Shown here in pieces: positions 1 to 10,560 of a stretch of 64,000 bases of DNA; positions within the stretch are counted from its first letter, which is position 1, and each line of letters opens with the position of its first letter. The notes under the pieces were generated by a model. That model had not been told where the DNA came from. It ran no database searches and saw only the letters and a list, made by a program, of their open reading frames with translations. The position numbers and the translations under genes are program-made. This DNA is from Cocos nucifera (lineage: Eukaryota > Streptophyta > Magnoliopsida > Arecales > Arecaceae), in the NCBI GenBank assembly GCA_006176705.1, contig QRFJ01000365.1, positions 645,131 through 709,130 on the forward strand. The letters are read 5' to 3'.

Positions 1-34
1 AATACTTTTATTAGTATATTTTTACTACTTATCA
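1..34 (-). repeat. Z: first 34 bases of the 3' LTR
   Basis: Identical to the outer end of the complete LTR at 2297-2330. It sits directly after a run of six C (plus strand), the polypurine tract on the minus strand. The rest of this LTR lies left of the window. Confidence 0.85.
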
Positions 35-48
35 CACCCCCCAACTTA
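35..48 (-). other. Z polypurine tract
   Basis: Read on the minus strand this is a G-rich tract ending in GGGGGGTG, directly before the LTR start TGATAAG. This is the expected position and composition of the plus-strand primer of an LTR retrotransposon. Confidence 0.75.
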
Positions 49-380
49 TTCATTGCTAGTCCCTTAGCAATGTTTTATTTAATACTATATTTTAATAAAA
101 TTATTTATCATAGAGATAAAATCTTGAATTTAAGATCAAAAAGTTTAGAAAATATTGCTAACTAAGCATTGAGCTTCGGAAGCAAAATTTTTTAGTCAAT
201 ACAGTTAAAAACTTTCTTAGAGTACATCAAAGATCTATAGCACTTATGTTCGTGATGACTAACTTTAGCATTTCAGTATTAAACTAGAAGAACAAAAGTA
301 TCTTCTCTTATCACTTATTTTGGTCAATTTTCTATACATTCTCAATTTTATACTCATGAATTAAGGTAGCTTTCACACTG

Positions 381-381
<1 letters not shown>
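49..381 (-). other. Z internal non-coding region
   Basis: AT-rich, without an ORF of note on either strand. Its layout next to the polypurine tract resembles element J (46121 onward), which also has a stretch naming no protein before its LTR. I see no domain or structural RNA here. Confidence 0.5.

Positions 382-457
<76 letters not shown>
382..457 (+). repeat. T76 homopolymer (A76 on the element strand)
   Basis: An uninterrupted run of 76 T on the plus strand, directly next to the tRNA-Asp-derived segment. On the element's own strand the order is LTR, tRNA-Asp complement, A76. The true length is uncertain because long homopolymers assemble poorly. Confidence 0.9.
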
Positions 458-459
<2 letters not shown>

Positions 460-466
460 CATTAAC

Positions 467-530
467 ATAGTGGTGAGTATTCCCGCCTGTCACGCGGGCG
501 ACCCGGGTTCGATCCCCGGCAACGGCGCCA
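467..530 (+). other. Extended primer site: 64-nt copy of tRNA-Asp(GUC), including the terminal CCA
   Basis: The plus strand carries the D-loop side, a complete anticodon arm with GTC, the variable loop, the T arm (GTTCGAT) and the 3' acceptor strand of tRNA-Asp, ending in CCA. Plant nuclear tRNA genes do not encode CCA, so the segment reflects a mature tRNA used as primer. A normal primer site covers about the last 18 nt (513-530). Here the match continues to about tRNA position 12, and the 5' acceptor strand is replaced by unrelated bases and the T run. It is therefore not a working tRNA gene. LTR element Z begins 10 bases away, at 540. Confidence 0.85.
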
Positions 531-1502
531 AAAACTTGATGCGTGCTAATTTATAGCTATGACAAGTGCACCAGTCGATCAAGTAATAAAGTGAATGAGT
601 AGAGTATCGTCCCTAGAGGATTGGAAAACAAGTACTGAAAAGCTCTTTCCTATGCTTTATTTAGAAGATCGATTTATGAGAATAAAAAAAAAAAAAATTA
701 AAAAAAATAATTAAAATAATTAAATTTTTTTTTTTATTAAATAGAGAGAGTGTAAATTATTGAGGTTTTAAATTCAAGAGCAATGGATTACTAAGGCAAT
801 CGGTTCACCAACTCAATCAATACGATATTCAGGTTTTTAGATTAATTTTATTTCATGTGACGGTGGAGTCTCCTAATTTATTCACTACCCTTTGGTCCAG
901 GCATAGCAAATCTATTAATATTTATTAATTACCCTTTGATCCAAGTGTAATTTAAATAAATATTAATGCATTAGGTTTTGTGAAACCCTCTAATTAAAAT
1001 ACGCTGCGTCCAAAGCGCACTAAAATTTCCGCATGCATATGAATTCTAATTTGATTCATAATACAAGGTATATAATCAAGAAGCATTAACATAGATGTAC
1101 TTGGTCCGTAACATCTATGTTCATCAGATCAATTAGAAGATGGCCAGTAATCTAAAAGCATTAAGATCAGATTTATATACTCCTCATGAATAAAATTTAA
1201 AAATAAATTATACTGAATATTGTATCAAAAGAGTGGCTACACCTTAGCCTTAGTAAAATAAAATTTAGTTCATGATAACAAATTTAAAAACAGTAAATAA
1301 AATAAAAAGCATGAAGAAATTAGACTGTTTGATTGCTGAAATTGATTATCTGTTGCTCTTGATGTGGAGAACTTGGTGAAGAAGAAGAGGCTCCTTGATA
1401 TCTTCTCTTTCTTTCTTCCTCTCTCTCTTTCTTTCTTTTTCTTCTTCCCGTCTCTCTCTGTTTTTCCCTTTTTCTTTTCTCTTCCTCTTTTTTTTTTTTT
1501 TC

Positions 1503-1567
1503 TTTCACGGCAACAGGGCTCTCTTTTCTTTTTTTTTTTTTCACGGCAACAGGGCTCTCTTTTTTAT
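1503..1567 (+). repeat. Tandem repeat, 36-bp period, about two copies
   Basis: The block containing CACGGCAACAGGGCTCTC occurs at about 1506 and 1542, each copy followed by a T-rich run. It lies inside the Z LTR, in a CT-rich stretch from 1400 to 1570. Confidence 0.85.
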
Positions 1568-2061
1568 AGATGAAGTCTCCAAAATCCATCCAAAACTCGA
1601 TTTTAGACTCCTAAAACAATTCAAACTATCATCTGAATAATTCTGGCCGTGCGATGTTGATCAAACGGTCCAAAAACCACTCAAAAACCCGTTAAAATAA
1701 CCCAGATCAAGTCGGATTTAATATCAGCCGTTGGATCATCCAATGGATTGAATCTGGGCCGTCCGATCTCGTTGAAATCAGCCTTCAGACCTTTAGTTAC
1801 AGTCGGGATGAATCTCGGCCGTTGGATCTTAACCGGGAGCTGCGGATGCCGTCCATCAGCGCCTTCTTCTCGTCCGTCCGATCAAGATTCAGTGAAAACC
1901 GCCCGTTGGATCAGCCAGAATTCCCAAATTGCCCTCCGTGGACCGTGCGCGAGCCCGGTGTTGCGTGGACCTCCGCGTTCTTCAACCAATCAGAGCGCGC
2001 CTCCGTCTGTGAAATTCCTGAAATACCCTTCGGTTGGTCCACCGTACGCCGCGAAAAATGC

Positions 2062-2090
2062 TGACGTCATCCTGACGTCAGCGTTGCGTC

Positions 2091-2092
<2 letters not shown>
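2062..2092. promoter_or_regulatory. Paired TGACGTCA boxes in the Z LTR (as-1/CRE-like)
   Basis: Two perfect palindromes TGACGTCA at 2062-2069 and 2073-2080, 11 bases apart, followed by TGCGTCAG at 2085. Paired TGACG motifs are the known binding pattern of plant TGA-class bZIP factors. That this pair drives LTR transcription is inferred. Confidence 0.45.

Positions 2093-2093
<1 letters not shown>

Positions 2094-2137
<44 letters not shown>
2094..2137 (+). repeat. T44 homopolymer in the Z LTR
   Basis: Uninterrupted T run on the plus strand directly after the TGACGTCA boxes. A shorter T/A run sits at the matching place in the related J LTR (45921-45938). Confidence 0.9.
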
Positions 2138-2143
<6 letters not shown>

Positions 2144-2330
2144 TTCGATTCTGGGCTCGTTTGAAGTCCGTTTTGCCTGAAATTTGTTTCATCTGAATCA
2201 GAAAAATGAGATCTTCACATTGGTAGCCTTCTTTCCTGCATAAGATTAATAAAAGTATCAATTTTTAATAAAATATTTTAATTTATTTTATAATTTAATA
2301 CTTTTATTAGTATATTTTTACTACTTATCA

Positions 2331-3692
2331 GGACCCTCAAAATCCTGGGAAGGACCCGCACATCTACAATGGTGGAAGATCTCAGACTTAATCTTTTCTT
2401 AGGGAGAATTGATTCAGGTCTCATTAAACTAGACTTGGCTTAGTCATAACAATTATGACTAACCTAGTGGCATGGGTTAGCTCGGATTATTGACCACCTC
2501 AGATTGGAACTGTGTCAACAGATATGGCCAGGTAAGTGAGACTGATGGAAGGAATATGCCATTAACTCGTACAAGAATGCATTCAGGTCGAGTAGCTTCC
2601 AATTAAAAACCAGTCGGTCGTCTATGCCAAACTTACCTTAGACACCAAATTGTTGAGCCAGAACCAATTGGGTTAGACTACAATCCAGACTCTAACCTCT
2701 GAGCCTAATTAGGTCTTGCTTGATCGTGACTCGATCTTGACCCAGACTTAATCCTATTAGGCTGGTCAATTTAAGCATTATTGATCCCATCTAACCAACT
2801 CTTGATTCGGTTTGATCAACCGCTTAGACCTAATTGAGCTACCCAAGCCCGAACCCAGTATTATGAATATATCTTAGATCTAAAATTCTCAATTTTAGAC
2901 CTAATTAATATTCCATAAACTTAATTCTTAATTAAGTAGGATTCATAAACAAAATATGCACAATAAATCCTAGGGTTTCAGGATCTAGGGTTTTGCAGAA
3001 AGTAAGTTTTGGGTTTCTGATTAAGGACGAACACGTAGCACCCCTACACATCATAAGAACACCCCATCGAATGGGAAGAGAGGGCCTTTAAACCCTTCTT
3101 CGTTCTTATGACCGGACGGCTAAGAGGAACGCCTTAATCAGGAACATTCAATACTACAAAACAATATCAGATCTATATCATATATCTCATATATAAAGTA
3201 GATCTAATCATGGCATATTTTGCATACATCTCATGTATCAAATCATGCATATTTTCAGATCTAAATTATCTCATAATAATCTAAAAAATCAGATTTAAAT
3301 TGATCTTATCAAAATAAATTCTAATCTAGACAATTATGTAGAACTATTCTACAACTAGTCTAGACATGCATCAATCATATCTCATATGATATTCAAAAAT
3401 TAAATAATTTTTATTTACTATTTTTTAGATATTATTATAACACTTATAATATCAAAAAATAGTAAATAAAAAGATCTAAAACATGATTTAATCGGATTAA
3501 ATCAAAAATATGCAAGAATATTCTATAGAACTATTCTATTCTAGAATTAGTCATGCATATCTTCTAATCTTAGATCCAAATTATTTAATTTTAATTTTTT
3601 CTAATTTCAGATCTGATCACATCTCATGTGACATCTGAAATAAATTATTTTTTAATTAAAATAAATTTAAAATCAGATCTAAACAATTTAGA
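2331..3692 (-). other. A: untranslated leader between primer site and gag
   Basis: Non-coding, collinear with 60896-62249 in C and about 11930-13274 in B. It contains the leader block at 2598-2647 that is conserved across these Copia families. No ORF is credible. Confidence 0.75.
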
Positions 3693-3710
3693 ACCATGGC
3701 TCTGATACCA
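3693..3710 (-). other. A primer binding site (initiator tRNA-Met)
   Basis: The minus strand reads TGGTATCAGAGCCATGGT, two bases after the LTR end. The first 12 bases and more match the complement of plant initiator tRNA-Met; one extra A relative to that tRNA is shared with C. Confidence 0.9.
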
Positions 3711-3712
3711 AT

Positions 3713-5982
3713 TGAAGGGAAAATCCTGATTTCCCGGTCCAGGTTCGTTCAGATCTGATCAGATCAAGAGATATATTTCAAAAATTTTTCTCTTGATCCC
3801 AATCAGATTTTGATATATTTCAGATCTAATTCTTATTATTTTAATAAAATAAAATTAAAAGATAAATTAAATCAAATTTAATTTACCTGATCTGGGTAAT
3901 CCTATTACCCTGTTGATGATCCTGTTTGCAGCGGAAGGTTCTGGATCTTAGCCACGCAAGCGCCTGGCCTCTATCGGTATCCACTCAGGTTAGATCTGGA
4001 AATCCTCTTCTTCTCTATCATACCTCCAAAAATTAGATCTGGATCTGATCTGAAGGATCTTCAAAACTCTTTTGAAGATGAGCAGTCGTCCTTTGCAGCA
4101 GCGCAGCCTTCTTATTTTGATCGCCTTTCTTTGATCTGAATCGCACCAACCAAGATCCAAAACTCCTTTTGGATGTGGAGAGCAAGGGGAGAAGGTGGTT
4201 TGGCATGGAGAGGGAGGGGAGAGGTAGCCTTGGGGCATGGGGAAACTATGATCTCATCATATCTCTGTTACAATCTGAGTTGGGTACAGGGTCTTATTTA
4301 TAGACTAGCTATGATCCAACTCCTCTTCTTCCCAACCAATCACAACCCTTTGTGAAATTAGATCTAAATCTGATTGATGGAAATAGAGTCCCCTGGATTC
4401 CTCCTTAGAGGGTGCCTAAGATCAGTCAAAGTTGGTTCTTAGAAGAACTCTAATTGGAATCCAAAAAGGAGATGGAGTCCTTGTCCAACAAGGACTCCTA
4501 GGCGCCTCCAACTTGGGCACATGCCTAGGGTGGTGTGCGCCCTTCTCCTTGCCAAGTTCTGGCAAGGGGGACAGGCCCCCACCAGCTCTCCAATAGGTGC
4601 ATGACATGTGGTCAAAAGTAAAAGGGTCAATGGTCAATGTTTGACCAGTCAAAGGTAGACTTTTGACCAAAGTCAAAGAACAAGAAATGGTAGGTGACCA
4701 AAAATGGCAGGTAATGTCTTATAAAATAAGACAACCTATTCTGACTTGGACAACCTCCAGTCAGACCATATGAAGGCCTCTGATTGAGCACAAACTCCTT
4801 TGGCTCAGATAGGACAACTTATTTATGATAGCAAAAGAAGAACGTTAGATTCAATCGAGTGCTAGCACGATTTTCTTGAACCTAATTGAATCTCATTCAG
4901 ATCAATTGAACTAGATCAGTTCAATTGATGATCACCAGATTCAAACCCTTGTTTGTGTGACCCAGTTAGGTTCAGTTCTGTATGGTAATGGGATATGTCA
5001 TGATCTCTATCATCGACATCATCGAAACTCCTTTCGATGGATCAGAACTCTTCTGATTCGAACAGCTAGAATGATCGATCATCTAAATCATTCTAATTGC
5101 TCCCAAAATCCATCAGTGACACCTAGCAGTATATGGTGGCAACCCATCAGAGCTGAATGTGAACCTCTTGGTGCAGCTACTTGTGTGATTCAGTTCTTCT
5201 ATCTTGAGCCCCGATCAGATTAGGGTTTAGGTGAACTCGTCAAACCCTAGTCTCTATCATATGATGTAATCATTCGATTTGAGTCCATTGTGAAAATCTA
5301 AATAGAAACTCTTTCTATTATTTCACTCTACCATGGCCATGGATTTCTGGACTTGATTCTCATGATCATCATAGGGCTACTCCTCTACCACCGAGGTAGA
5401 TAGATTCCATCTTGATGCAATCCAGTTCCTACAATGAACATGTCATAGCCAACATACACCTCAGGGATCGAGTAATGGTGTAGTCAAACTATAACACCCT
5501 CAAGGTGAACTGTCGATGCACCTCAGGTCAAAGAACCAGACACACTACTGCAGCATCGAGTCAGTCATTGACGAGAAGGTAGACTCCCTAATGACTACTC
5601 GAGGTGGTCACGCTCAGTGCCCTCGTTCTCTAACGAGTACCTATACTTTCGCTCCAGTGTCTCCACACCGTAGACTTAAGACTCATCTACTAAAGAAAAG
5701 CGATTGTACACCAACCTTTCGGATCAATCACCATCCTCGTGATGATCCTATGGTCGGGAGCAATTTATGAGTTAACAATGATTATTCATGTCTTAAATTT
5801 TCAACTCTTAAAAATATGAATTATCATTACCATTAACTCAAAGGATGTATCACAGACACTAAATACACATATGTGATAGAAAATAACCCATTTATTGCTT
5901 TTAGTCAAAATTACAATTTTGCCCCTAGAAGTGTATTACAAGTGTCAGCCAATTCTGGCTTCTAGGGCATATATATCTAACA
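3713..5982 (-). repeat. A: 5' LTR, 2270 bp
   Basis: Bounded by TG...CA (TGTTAGATAT... on the minus strand), and collinear with the LTRs of C (54335-56620) and B (13295-15581). The ORFs inside it, for example 4957-5223 and 5516-5770, recur at the same places in sister LTRs. I read them as by-products of sequence similarity, not proteins. Confidence 0.9.
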
Positions 5983-7443
5983 CTAGGCGTGCACCCTCTT
6001 CTTATCTATATTTTAGCAGGGGAAGAAGTTCTCAGGTACTCTCCTATGGGCTCATGATACATGGGCAGATGTCTAAGTGTCCAGGATCAATATTTGATCA
6101 ATGTCCAAAAATAAGATTTAGCACGTGACCAAAAATAGCAGGTATTATTTTAAATTTATCTCATAATTAAGACAACCCTTTTCTGATCTAGATAAGCTTC
6201 AGTCAGACCAAGTAAAGATTTTTGAGTGAGCTCAAACATATTTGGCTCAGTCGAGACAAGCTTTAATGATTAGTAAAGGAGAACATTAGGCTTAATCATG
6301 TTCTAGCATGATTTTCTGGAACCTAATTGAATCTTATTCAAATCAATTGAACTGGGTTAGTCCAATTGATAACATCCAGATCCAAACCCTTATTTGTGTG
6401 ATCCAGTTAGATTCAGTTTCCTATGGTAATGGAATATATCATGATCTCTATCATCGACATCATCAAAATACCTTTCGATGGATCAGAACTTTTCTGATTT
6501 AGACAACTAGTATGATCGATCATCCAAATCATTCTAATTGCTTTCAAAATCCACCAGTAACACCTAGCAGCATATGGTGGCAACCCATCAGAATTGAAAG
6601 TAAACCTCTCGGTGCAGTTACCTATGTGATTAAGTTCCTCTATCTTAAGCTTCGACTGGATTAGGGTTAAGGTGATCTTGTCAAATCCTAATTTCTGTCA
6701 TATAAATTAATTATTTGATTCAAGTCCAATGTGAAAACCCTATTAGAAACTCTTTCTATTATTTCACTCTGCCATGGCCATAGGCTTATGGACTTGATTC
6801 TCATGGTCATCATAGGATGGCTCCTCATCTACCGAGGTAGATAGATCCCCTATTGGTGCAATCCAATTCTTATAATGAACATGCTATAGCCAATATACAT
6901 TTTAGGATTCCAAATGGCTAGGAGATCGAGTTATAGTGTAGTCAAACTATAATACCCTCAAGATGAACTATCGATGCACCTCAGATCAAAGAACCAAACA
7001 CACCACTACAGCTTTAAGCTAGTCATCGACGAGAAGGTAGACTTTCTCATGACTGCTCGAGGTGGTCACGCTCAGTGCCCTCATTCTCTAATAAGTACCT
7101 GTACTCTTACTTCAGTGTCTCTATACCATAGACTCAAGACTCATCTATCCTAAAGAAGCGATCGTACATCAACCTTTCGCATTAATCACCATCCTCATGA
7201 TGATCCTACGATCGGAAGCATTTTTTAAGTTAATAATGAAAATTCATGTCTTAAATTTTTAACTCTTAAAAATATGAACAAATCATTATCATTAACTCAA
7301 GGGATGTATCACAGACACTTTCAAATACACACTATGATAGAAAATAATCTATTTTATTATTTATAATCAAAATTATAATTTTGCTCCTAGAAGTGTATTA
7401 CAAGTGTCAGCTAATCTGGCTTCTAGGGCACATATATCTAACA
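5983..7443 (-). repeat. B: part of the 3' LTR
   Basis: Collinear with 14120-15581 of B's own 5' LTR. It starts at the A insertion junction and ends with ...TAACA next to the polypurine tract. Confidence 0.88.
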
Positions 7444-7457
7444 AACTCCCATTTGAC
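7444..7457 (-). other. B polypurine tract
   Basis: The minus strand reads GTCAAATGGGAGTT directly before the LTR start TGTTAG. It is the counterpart of the clearer purine tract in C (56621-56635). Confidence 0.75.
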
Positions 7458-10400
7458 CTAAAGTCAATTGGCTATAAATCTAAGTCCCATCTTCTTAAGA
7501 TGGGCTTCGATCTTCTGCTGACCTAACGGCATTGTAAGTGGGTCTGTCGCATTGTCTGCAAAGTCGACTCTCTTGACCTTGACGTAATCTTTCTCGAGAT
7601 AATCATGGATGAGGTGGTATTATTGCTTGATGTGCTTAGATTTCTGGTGAGACCTCGGCTCCTTAGCAAGGGCTATGGCACCATTATTGTCATAGTATAG
7701 AGGAATGGCATCCGATGGTATCACTCTGATCTCTATGGTGAACTTCTTATACTAGAATGCCTCTTTCGTAGCTTCTGATGCAGCGATGTACTCTGCTTCC
7801 ATAGTAGAATCTGCTATTACTATCTGCTTGAAACTTTTTCAACTGACAGCATCACCATTACACACAAACAGACTCTCAGATGTCGACTTTCGATCATCTA
7901 TATTGGACATAAAATTCGAGTCTGTATACCCCTGAACTTAGAGTTCTTCATTACCAAAAACCAATAACATATCCTTAGTTTTTCTTCAGTACTTAAGGAT
8001 ACATTTTACAAAAGTCTAGTGTTCTTCATCTGAATTCGACTAATATCTACTCATGATACTCACAGCATGGGCTATATCAGGTCGTGTACATAACATGGCA
8101 TATATGAGGCTCCCTATTGCTGAAGCATAAGGGATCTTGCTCATGCATTCAATCTCCTCAAGTGTGTTGGGACACATTTTCTTGGAGAGATGAATGCCAT
8201 GTCTGAAGGATACCAATCTCCTCTTGGAGTTTTTCATGCTAAACCTCTTTAGCACTTCCTCTATGTACATCTTCTATGAAAGACTTAGCATCCTATTCGG
8301 TCTATCTCTATAGACCTTAATTCCTAGAATGAAGGATGCTTCTCCTAGGTCTTTCATGGAGAATTTTTTAGATAACCACATTTTAACTGTAGTCAATATG
8401 TGAATATCATTTCCAATAAGGAGGATATCATCCATGTATAGTACGAGAAAGACAAAAGCACTCCTACTGATCTTTTTGAAAACACATGGTTTCTCCTCGT
8501 TCTTGATGAAATCAAACAATTTGATTACATCATTAAAATGAGTATTCCAGCTCTGAGATGCTTGCTTAAGTCCATATATGGATCTTTGTAGCTTGCATAC
8601 TTTGTGATCAACATCACTGGGTGTGAAATCTAGCGGCTGTTCCATATAGGTATCTTCCTCAAGGTATCCATTTAAGAATACTATTTTTACATCCATTTGT
8701 CATATTTCATAATCGAAATAGACTACAATAGCAAGCAATGTGCGGATGGATTTTAGCATGGCTACTGACTAAAAGATATCCTGATAGTCAATTCCTTCAT
8801 GTTGACTATATCCTTTTGCCACTAATCTAGTTTTGAATGTCTCCATATTTTCATCTGCACCAATCTTTCTCTTATAAATCTATTTACACCCAATAGGTAC
8901 TATACCTTTAGATGGATCTACTAAGGTCCAGACTTGATTTGAGTGCATCGAGTCAATTTCTGACTTCATTATCTCTAACCATTTCTCAGAGTCGATATCC
9001 AATATCGTCTCATCATAGGTTTTGGGATCATCACCATGAATCCCATTATCTATAAGAAATATTTTCTCTACTTACTCTGAAATAGTACCTAAGTACCTCT
9101 CAGAGGGATGGGAAATCCTTTTCGATCTATGAGGTGGAGGAGGTAGTGATTGTATTGGCTCAATCTGATTTGATTCCATAGGATCCTTAGCTCATTGCTC
9201 TTGTGAGATTTTCTCCTCGAGCTTGATCTGCTTTCTAATGTCACCATCTTGAATAAACTATTTTTCAAGAAAGATAGCATATCGATTCACAATCACATTG
9301 TGGTCTTCTGAAATGTAGAAATAATATCCTAATGACTCTTTAGGATATCCTATGAATCGAGCTCTAAAAGATCTATAGTCTAACTTGTCCGCTTGTTCTC
9401 TTTTAACATGAGCTGGACAATCCCAAATTCTAAGATGACTCAGACTTGGTTTCTTATCATGCCATATCTCATATGGTGTGGTAGGAATGGTTTTAAAGAA
9501 AACCCTATTCAGTAAATATATAGCAGTTAATAGACTATATCTTTAAAGAAAATTAGAAAGGTCTGTGAAGCTCATCATGGATCGGACCATATCTAACAGG
9601 ATTTGGTTCCTCCATTCTGAAATCTCGTTGAGTTGAGGTATTCCAGGTGGAGTCCATTAAGAGACTATGCCATATTGCTTGAGATAGTCTAGGAATTTTC
9701 GACTAGGGTATTCACCTCCTCGATCTGATCAAAGAATCTTAATGAATTTTTCAGTTTGCTTTTCCACTTCATGTTTGAATTTCTTAAACTTTTCAAAGGC
9801 TTCAGACTTGTGTCTCATAAGATACACATATCCATATCGAGATAAATCATCGGTAAAGATTATGAAGTAGACAAAGTTGTCTCTAGCCGGCACATCTAAT
9901 GGATCACACACATCAATATGTACTAAGGCAAGTAGATCCATGGCCCTTTCCCCATGTCCTATAAAAGAGAGCTTAGTCATTTTGCCATGAAGACATGATT
10001 CACAAATTGGATATGACTCGAAAGTCAATGGACTCAATAGTCTGATTTTCTTCAATTTGTTAATCCTATCTTCTGCTATATGATCTAGCCTTAGGTGCCC
10101 TAGATACCTATCATTTGGACCATCCTTGGGTCATTTTGATCTTATGGCATTCATATTTTGCTCGATATTAAAGATAGATACATCAATATGTAACTAGTAG
10201 AGATCGTTAATAAGGAAACCACTTGCAATTTTATTTCTTTCATAAAAAATTTTATAATGGTCCTTAAGAAAATTAATTACATAGCCTTCTTATGCTAAAC
10301 ATGAAATAGAAATCAAATTTTTGCTTGCAGTAGGTACATAAAAGCGATCCTTAAGTACTAAATCTAAATCAGATGATAGTCGAAGAGGGTAGGTCCCCAC

Positions 10401-10560
10401 AGCCACAGCAGCAATTTTTGCTCCATTTTCGATGCATAGGATCATCTCACCATCCCTCAGCCTTCTGGTATCCTCAAAATCCTACATGGAAGTGCACAAA
10501 TGAGCACTAGAACTAGAGTCAAGCACCCAACTGGATGCAGAAAAAATCATAAGGTTAGAT
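7458..10560 (-). pseudogene. B: Copia pol pseudogene (protease, integrase, reverse transcriptase, RNase H)
   Basis: One frame can be followed through the whole region with stop codons but no frameshift that I can see. In order: protease (WVLDS then S where G is expected, so the active-site DSG is damaged), GAG-pre-integrase with CESCLHGK, the integrase core (DVCDPL, FTDDLSRYGY), reverse transcriptase with YMDD at 8427-8438, and RNase H with EAEYIAASE near 7790. Many stops replace Trp or Gln, for example in the NGH*K zinc knuckle and at YEI*QMD. The TAG at 9258-9260 is shared with C. Not functional. Confidence 0.9.

Larger units (their letters stand above)
1..2330 (-). mobile_element. Element Z: non-autonomous Gypsy-like LTR retrotransposon, truncated by the window start
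   Basis: On the minus strand the order is: long LTR (540-2330), primer site against tRNA-Asp, non-coding internal region, G-rich polypurine tract, then the first 34 bases of the second LTR. The two LTR starts (1-34 and 2297-2330) match base for base and both end in ATCA on the plus strand, so the LTR begins TGAT on the minus strand. The internal region is only about 505 bp and holds no ORF, so gag and pol would have to come from other elements. A tRNA-Asp primer site is known for Athila/Tat-type Gypsy elements. Z interrupts the leader of Copia element A at 2330/2331. The other junction is outside the window. Confidence 0.8.
540..2330 (-). repeat. Z: complete 5' LTR, 1791 bp
   Basis: It begins TGATAAG at 2330 and ends ...GCA at 540 on the minus strand, followed by a short spacer and the tRNA-Asp primer site. 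It contains a T44 run (2094-2137), a 36-bp tandem repeat and two TGACGTCA boxes about 250 bp from the LTR start, where an LTR promoter (U3) is expected. The ORFs across 1320-2164 are low-complexity (Ser/Phe or Lys/Arg runs read from CT-rich DNA) and are not taken as genes. Confidence 0.8.
2331..5982 (-). mobile_element. Element A: Angela-like Copia retrotransposon, 5' part only
   Basis: Holds a complete 5' LTR (3713-5982), an initiator tRNA-Met primer site and about 1.36 kb of leader. gag-pol is not visible because Z interrupts the leader at 2330/2331 and the remainder lies beyond the window start. LTR and leader match elements B and C throughout, and C more closely than B. A sits inside the 3' LTR of B: the sequence from 5983 onward continues B's LTR at a point equal to 14120 in B's intact LTR. 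The Angela label rests on LTR starts and on the proteins of B and C. Confidence 0.85.

Noticed and set aside
456..530. A functional nuclear tRNA-Asp gene
   Set aside because: CCA is present in the DNA, the 5' acceptor strand does not pair with the 3' strand, and the segment sits exactly at the primer position of an LTR element.
382..530. A tRNA-derived SINE
   Set aside because: The order is wrong: the homopolymer precedes the tRNA part, the tRNA ends in CCA next to an LTR, and there is no SINE body.
1320..2164. Several overlapping ORFs
   Set aside because: Low-complexity Ser/Phe, Lys/Arg or Pro products read from CT-rich or homopolymer DNA inside an LTR.
4957..5223. An 88-residue ORF repeated in the LTRs of A and C (also 55575-55826 and 63499-63765)
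   Set aside because: It recurs because the LTRs are similar. It is broken in B's LTRs and shifted in C's 3' LTR, with no domain and no sign of constraint.
5516..5770. An 84-residue ORF repeated in LTRs (also 15106-15366 and 56153-56407)
   Set aside because: Open in A, B and C, but it lies well inside non-coding LTR, lacks any recognised motif and is absent as an ORF in B's 3' LTR. Worth a codon-constraint test, not enough to call.
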